DNA of 53,523 nt, taken from the NCBI GenBank assembly GCA_947476425.1, contig CANJQJ010000019.1, positions 1 to 53,523 of the forward strand, given 5' to 3'. Each line of letters opens with the position of its first letter. The stretch's first letter is position 1. The notes beneath the pieces were generated by a model that was not told where the DNA came from, made no database searches, and worked only from the letters and a program-made list of their open reading frames with translations. Below are positions 50,487-53,523 of the stretch, piece after piece. The translations under genes and the position numbers were made by a program. Source of the DNA: Sphingomonadaceae bacterium. GTDB taxonomy: Bacteria > Pseudomonadota > Alphaproteobacteria > Sphingomonadales > Sphingomonadaceae.

Positions 50487-51748
50487 GTGCGAACCCGCTA
50501 TACACAGCCGATCAGGGCGTTGCCGAGAAGCTCGCGCTACGCCTGATCGAGCGTGCCGACATTCGCGCGGCGCGCGAGGCCGCGCGCGCCGGTCTCGTCG
50601 CCGACAAGCTCGCGACGACGCTGGATGGTCGTGCGCTGCTCGATCGTGCGCTCGATCAGTGGGTGCTGGCACTCGCAGTGCGCGAGGCCAATGGCGACGT
50701 TGCCGATCCGCGCGTGACGTGGAACGTAAACAATGCTCCGCGCGACTGGTATGGCCATGTTTATCTCGGCGCCGCGGTCGCGATCGACAATCCTGATAAT
50801 ATCAATCGCGAAATACCGATCACTGGCGAAGGCCATTATGAGATCGATGTACGATTCGCGGAAAATCCGCCGCAGTTCAGCGTCGTGATCGAAATGGAGC
50901 CCGAGCATCATGCCGGACTTGGCCGCAACGTCGGGGCGCTCACGCTGCAGGACCTGCTGGCCGGAGCAGATAATGATCGCAGGGTTACGATCACGGTCGG
51001 GCCGAAGGCGACTGGAGGCAAATTCCATCTCCAGACCGAGCCGGGCCGTATCCAGATCTACACGCGCGACAGCATGGCGGACTGGACCCAGCAGCCCGCC
51101 GAAGTGAGCGTGCGTCGGCTGGATCCGCCCGCCGGTCATACGCCGCGCACCGAGGACGAGATTGCGGCGGTGGTGATCGACGACATGCCAGCATGGGTGA
51201 AGTTCTGGGCGACGTTCAAGGATGATTTTCTCGGTTTTCCCGAGCCTAATCGCCTCGTTGGCCCGAATGGGCGCGAGGGCGGCTGGGGTTATCTTGCGGG
51301 TGGTCGTTTCCGGCTCGAAGATGGCGAGGCGTTGATCGTCACGCTCGATCCCGCCGATTCCTATTATACGGGTTTCCAGATATCGGATCCGTGGACGATC
51401 TCGCCCGATCCAATGTATCGCGTGGTGAGCCTCAATAAGGCGCAGGCGACGCCAAATCCGGATGGCACGGTTACCTATGTGCTATCGCCGATCGATCCAG
51501 GCGTTGCCAACTGGATCGATACGGACGCGTTGGCCGAGGGCTGGATGCTGACGCGTTGGCAGGGCGTTCCCAAGACTGCCGATCCGACTACCTTCATTCG
51601 CGAGGTGCGTGTCGCGCGACTCGACGGGCTCGATGCCGAGCTATCGGCAGATGTCCCGCGTATCGACCTGGCGGGGCGCCGCGCGCAGATCATCGAGCGC
51701 GCGCGACTGCATAATACACGCACGCGCGATGCGGCGTGGGCGAAATAG
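50483..51748 (+). CDS. DUF1214 domain protein (second of two)
   Basis: 421 aa, no signal peptide. The C-terminal core LEDGEALIVTLDPADSYYTGFQISDP, SLNKAQATPNPDG and SPIDPGVANWIDTDALAEGWMLTRWQG aligns in pattern with the DUF1214 protein at 44206-45402, while the N-terminal ~150 residues differ (an alpha-helical start, then VTWNVNNAPRDWYGHVYLGAAVAIDNPDN). Function unknown. Embedded in the operon between SDR and VOC genes. Confidence 0.78.
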   Translation: MSANPLYTADQGVAEKLALRLIERADIRAAREAARAGLVADKLATTLDGRALLDRALDQWVLALAVREANGDVADPRVTWNVNNAPRDWYGHVYLGAAVAIDNPDNINREIPITGEGHYEIDVRFAENPPQFSVVIEMEPEHHAGLGRNVGALTLQDLLAGADNDRRVTITVGPKATGGKFHLQTEPGRIQIYTRDSMADWTQQPAEVSVRRLDPPAGHTPRTEDEIAAVVIDDMPAWVKFWATFKDDFLGFPEPNRLVGPNGREGGWGYLAGGRFRLEDGEALIVTLDPADSYYTGFQISDPWTISPDPMYRVVSLNKAQATPNPDGTVTYVLSPIDPGVANWIDTDALAEGWMLTRWQGVPKTADPTTFIREVRVARLDGLDAELSADVPRIDLAGRRAQIIERARLHNTRTRDAAWAK

Positions 51749-51758
51749 GAGAGAGATC

Positions 51759-52298
51759 GTGCAACCCAAGGGAACAATTCTCGAGCTCTGCCAGGTCGTG
51801 GGCGACATGGACAAGGCACTTGATCACTGGACGCGGGTGATCGGGGCAGGGCCGTTCTTCGTTTTCGACGTCCCGGTATTGCCGGGCCAGAAGTATCGCG
51901 GACAGCCGACCGAAGTGGCGATGCGCGTTGGTTTCGGCTTTTCGGGCGGATTGCTGATCGAACTGCTCCAGCAAACCAATGATACGAAATCCGTGTTCAG
52001 CGAGATTCTCGAGAAGAATGGCGACGGCTATCATCACATCATGCCGCGAATCGATTTCGACGAAGGTTCGGCCAAGCTTACCGCAGAAGGCTATGAGGTC
52101 GCATTCAGCGGGCAGATGCCAAGCGGCGAGCGCTTCTGCCTGTTCGACACGCGATCGGGCAATGGCGGCTTCATTGAGCTGATGGAAATCTCGCCCGCAA
52201 TGGAAGGTGCCATGCAGTTGATGCACAAGGCGCATGTCCAATGGGATGGCACGACGAAGCCCATTCGCAGCATGGAAGAACTCGCCGAATACGCCTGA
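51759..52298 (+). CDS. VOC (glyoxalase/dioxygenase-fold) family protein
   Basis: 179 aa. One vicinal-oxygen-chelate unit pair: ILELCQVVGDMDKALDHWTRVIGAGPFFVF at the start, GDGYHHIMPRIDF in the middle and GGFIELMEIS near the end. The paired His and the Glu could bind metal; the usual first ligand is replaced by Gln, so catalysis is uncertain. The GTG start at 51759 has AGGAGAGAG just upstream and 10 bp separate it from the previous stop. Last gene of the operon; it converges on the TetR gene. Confidence 0.85.
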   Translation: MQPKGTILELCQVVGDMDKALDHWTRVIGAGPFFVFDVPVLPGQKYRGQPTEVAMRVGFGFSGGLLIELLQQTNDTKSVFSEILEKNGDGYHHIMPRIDFDEGSAKLTAEGYEVAFSGQMPSGERFCLFDTRSGNGGFIELMEISPAMEGAMQLMHKAHVQWDGTTKPIRSMEELAEYA

Positions 52299-52322
52299 TT
52301 GGTGCTGCTTCAGGCTTGACCC

Positions 52323-52958
52323 TCAGCTCGGTTCCGCCGCCGCGGCCCGAATTGCAGCAATGAGCATATCGACGCTGCGACGGAAAGCGGCGTCGACCTT
52401 CTCGCGCGCCATGGCCAGCTTGGTGTCACTCGTTGGAAGGCCTTCGGCGAGAACGACGTTGCCGAGCACGACGACGGAGAACAGGATCAGCATCTCCTCG
52501 CGTTGCGCCGGGTTGAGCCCGGCTTGCTCGAGCGCTGAGAAGATCGCCACCCGGATCGCGAGTGCATGTGGTTGTTCGAGGCGGTTGGCGCTGCGGGACA
52601 GGATGAAGGCCGCCGAACCGGGAAAATCGCGATAGGCGAGGTGGACCGCGGCAACGATTGTACGCAATCGGGTTTCCCAATCCCTTGCCGTGAGATCGGG
52701 CATGCGATCGTGCAATATCTCATCGGTCAGGAGGCTGATCATTGCCTCCTTGTCGCGGACATGATGATAGATGAGCCGCGGGGAGACGCTGAGCTCCTGG
52801 GCTACCGGACGGATGTTGAGTGCGGCGACACCGCCTTCGCGGGCCATCCTGATCAGCGTCTCGACGAGGCGCGCGCGATCGAGCGCGGGCCCTTCGGACA
52901 GCGGACGGCGACCCCGGCGAGCGGGCGAAACCTGTAAATTGGAGGGCTGCGATGCCAT
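52323..52958 (-). CDS. TetR/AcrR-family transcriptional regulator
   Basis: 211 aa. After a basic N-terminal arm (SPARRGRRPLSEGPALDRARLVETLIRMA) comes the HTH: AALNIRPVAQELSVSPRLIYHHVRDKEAMISLL. The C-terminal helical ligand-binding domain is unassigned. It is convergent with the catabolism-like operon, so it is a natural candidate for its ligand-responsive repressor, although its operator was not identified. Confidence 0.88.
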   Translation of the reverse strand: MASQPSNLQVSPARRGRRPLSEGPALDRARLVETLIRMAREGGVAALNIRPVAQELSVSPRLIYHHVRDKEAMISLLTDEILHDRMPDLTARDWETRLRTIVAAVHLAYRDFPGSAAFILSRSANRLEQPHALAIRVAIFSALEQAGLNPAQREEMLILFSVVVLGNVVLAEGLPTSDTKLAMAREKVDAAFRRSVDMLIAAIRAAAAEPS

Positions 52959-53027
52959 CGGCGATCTCTAACAGAGAATCGACGCCGATCCACCCGCGAG
53001 ATACGAAACACTAATCGCTGGGCAGGC

Positions 53028-53051
53028 GGGAAAGGGAGGCTTTCGCCTCCC
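53028..53051 (-). terminator. Terminator of the small secreted protein gene
   Basis: On the minus strand GGGAGGC-GAAA-GCCTCCC, a 7-bp stem with GNRA-type tetraloop, followed by TTTCCC, 9 bp after the stop. Confidence 0.8.
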
Positions 53052-53059
53052 TCTCGAGC

Positions 53060-53344
53060 TTACATCTTCCTGAGTTCAGCCTTCGTCAGGCTGGTCTTCA
53101 GACCGTCCGTACCGGCGCTGAGCGTCGAAGCGGGGATCGTCAGGAACTTTTCCTGGTAGATCGTCTTGACGCCAGCGACCGAGCCATCAGCGTTATTGAC
53201 GATGACTTCGACGCGACCGACCTTTGCGCCGTCGGCGGAATAAATCTTTGCCCATTTTGCAATGGTCGGGGCAGCAGTCTGCGCGAACACGGGAGCCTGG
53301 GCCGCGAGGGTGGCCGCAACGGCCAGAATCTTGATCAGTTTCAT
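53060..53344 (-). CDS. Small secreted protein, unknown function
   Basis: 94 aa. Signal peptide MKLIKILAVAATLAAQAPVFA cleaved before QTA. The mature ~70 residues read like a PRC-barrel-type small beta domain (YSADGAKVGRVEVIVNNADGSVAG, then FLTIPASTLSAGTDGLKTSLTKAELRKM), a kind of protein often seen in sphingomonads without known function. It stands alone with its own terminator. Confidence 0.78.
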   Translation of the reverse strand: MKLIKILAVAATLAAQAPVFAQTAAPTIAKWAKIYSADGAKVGRVEVIVNNADGSVAGVKTIYQEKFLTIPASTLSAGTDGLKTSLTKAELRKM

Positions 53345-53487
53345 TGTCTCACCATGATATTGATTTGGACGCCTGCTAACCCGGATTATTCACCGAGGCC
53401 TTACTGAAGGGTTGGCGGGAGTGGCTTAAAGCACTGACTTGATGTAGGAAGTTGGGTGTCTAGACCAGCCCCACAGCGAGGCACAAA

Positions 53488-53523
53488 ATGCCACAAGCGA
53501 CCCCCACCAACGGCGATGATATC
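53488..53523 (+). CDS. Start of a gene cut by the window end
   Basis: ATG at 53488 with GCGAGG about 7 bp upstream opens the frame MPQATPTNGDDI to the last base. Only 12 codons are visible. TNGDDI resembles the first Gly-Asp repeat of RTX (haemolysin-type calcium-binding) proteins, but this is too short to decide. Confidence 0.4.
   Translation, partial: MPQATPTNGDDI

Overview
The window looks like chromosome of a high-GC alphaproteobacterium of the order Sphingomonadales (Sphingomonas-like). The basis is overall gene content and protein style: TrcR/DUF1013, DUF1192, DUF6456, GTA-type terminase and DUF2793, the mreBCD-mrdA-rodA order, and long antisense open frames typical of GC-rich DNA. No rRNA, CRISPR array, insertion sequence or integrase was seen. 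Two tRNA genes are present (Lys-CTT, Val-TAC).

Layout. 135-7979: tRNA-Lys, the leftward elongasome operon mreB-mreC-mreD-mrdA-rodA, divergent mutL, tRNA-Val. 8080-15994: an MgtA-type Mg2+ P-type ATPase, then a molybdate block (stand-alone Mop protein, secreted protein, oxyanion-type porin, modABC, XRE regulator) with a ModE-box-like inverted repeat between the secreted protein and the porin. 16093-20138: DUF6456 protein, a membrane PAS-GGDEF-EAL-PilZ protein, a SOUL haem protein. 20177-23311: remains of a gene transfer agent (GTA) cluster, reduced to a terminase small subunit, a terminase large subunit fused in frame to the C-terminus of the GTA gp15 host-specificity protein, and a frameshifted DUF2793 gene, all preceded by a promoter and a structured leader. 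23506-30187: OmpA-like protein, CHASE4 chemoreceptor, UDP-sugar dehydrogenase, SodC, ThpR, Bax-inhibitor-1 protein. 30191-35804: Tat-signal protein, RHH protein, a candidate type I toxin-antitoxin locus, GST, dienelactone hydrolase, ClpA, DUF1192. 35876-44061: quinone oxidoreductase, metallophosphoesterase plus glycosyltransferase, TrcR, acyl-CoA ligase, XseB-IspA-CoaD, cyclophilin. 44206-52958: an uncharacterised catabolism-like cluster (two DUF1214 proteins, SnoaL-like, LLM oxidoreductase, APH-like kinase, sulfotransferase, SDR, VOC, TetR). The window ends with a small secreted protein and the first codons of another gene.

The most interesting candidate is at 30933-31267. A minus-strand gene encodes a 34-residue single-span membrane peptide with a structured 5' leader. 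Facing it, a good plus-strand promoter would start a short RNA whose first ~20 nt are complementary, in blocks of 8 and 11 nt, to the peptide's start-codon region, followed at once by a hairpin. This convergent arrangement with direct repeats resembles the Fst/par type I toxin-antitoxin plan. A diverged second copy of the peptide gene lies at 41307-41503; it has no antisense partner beside it and has lost its start codon.

Other points are the GTA terminase-gp15 chimera, the split ModC/Mop arrangement with a Mo-box and porin, and a ~100-bp dispersed palindromic element present three times. Everything here rests on reading the sequence and on knowledge of protein families; no database search was run.
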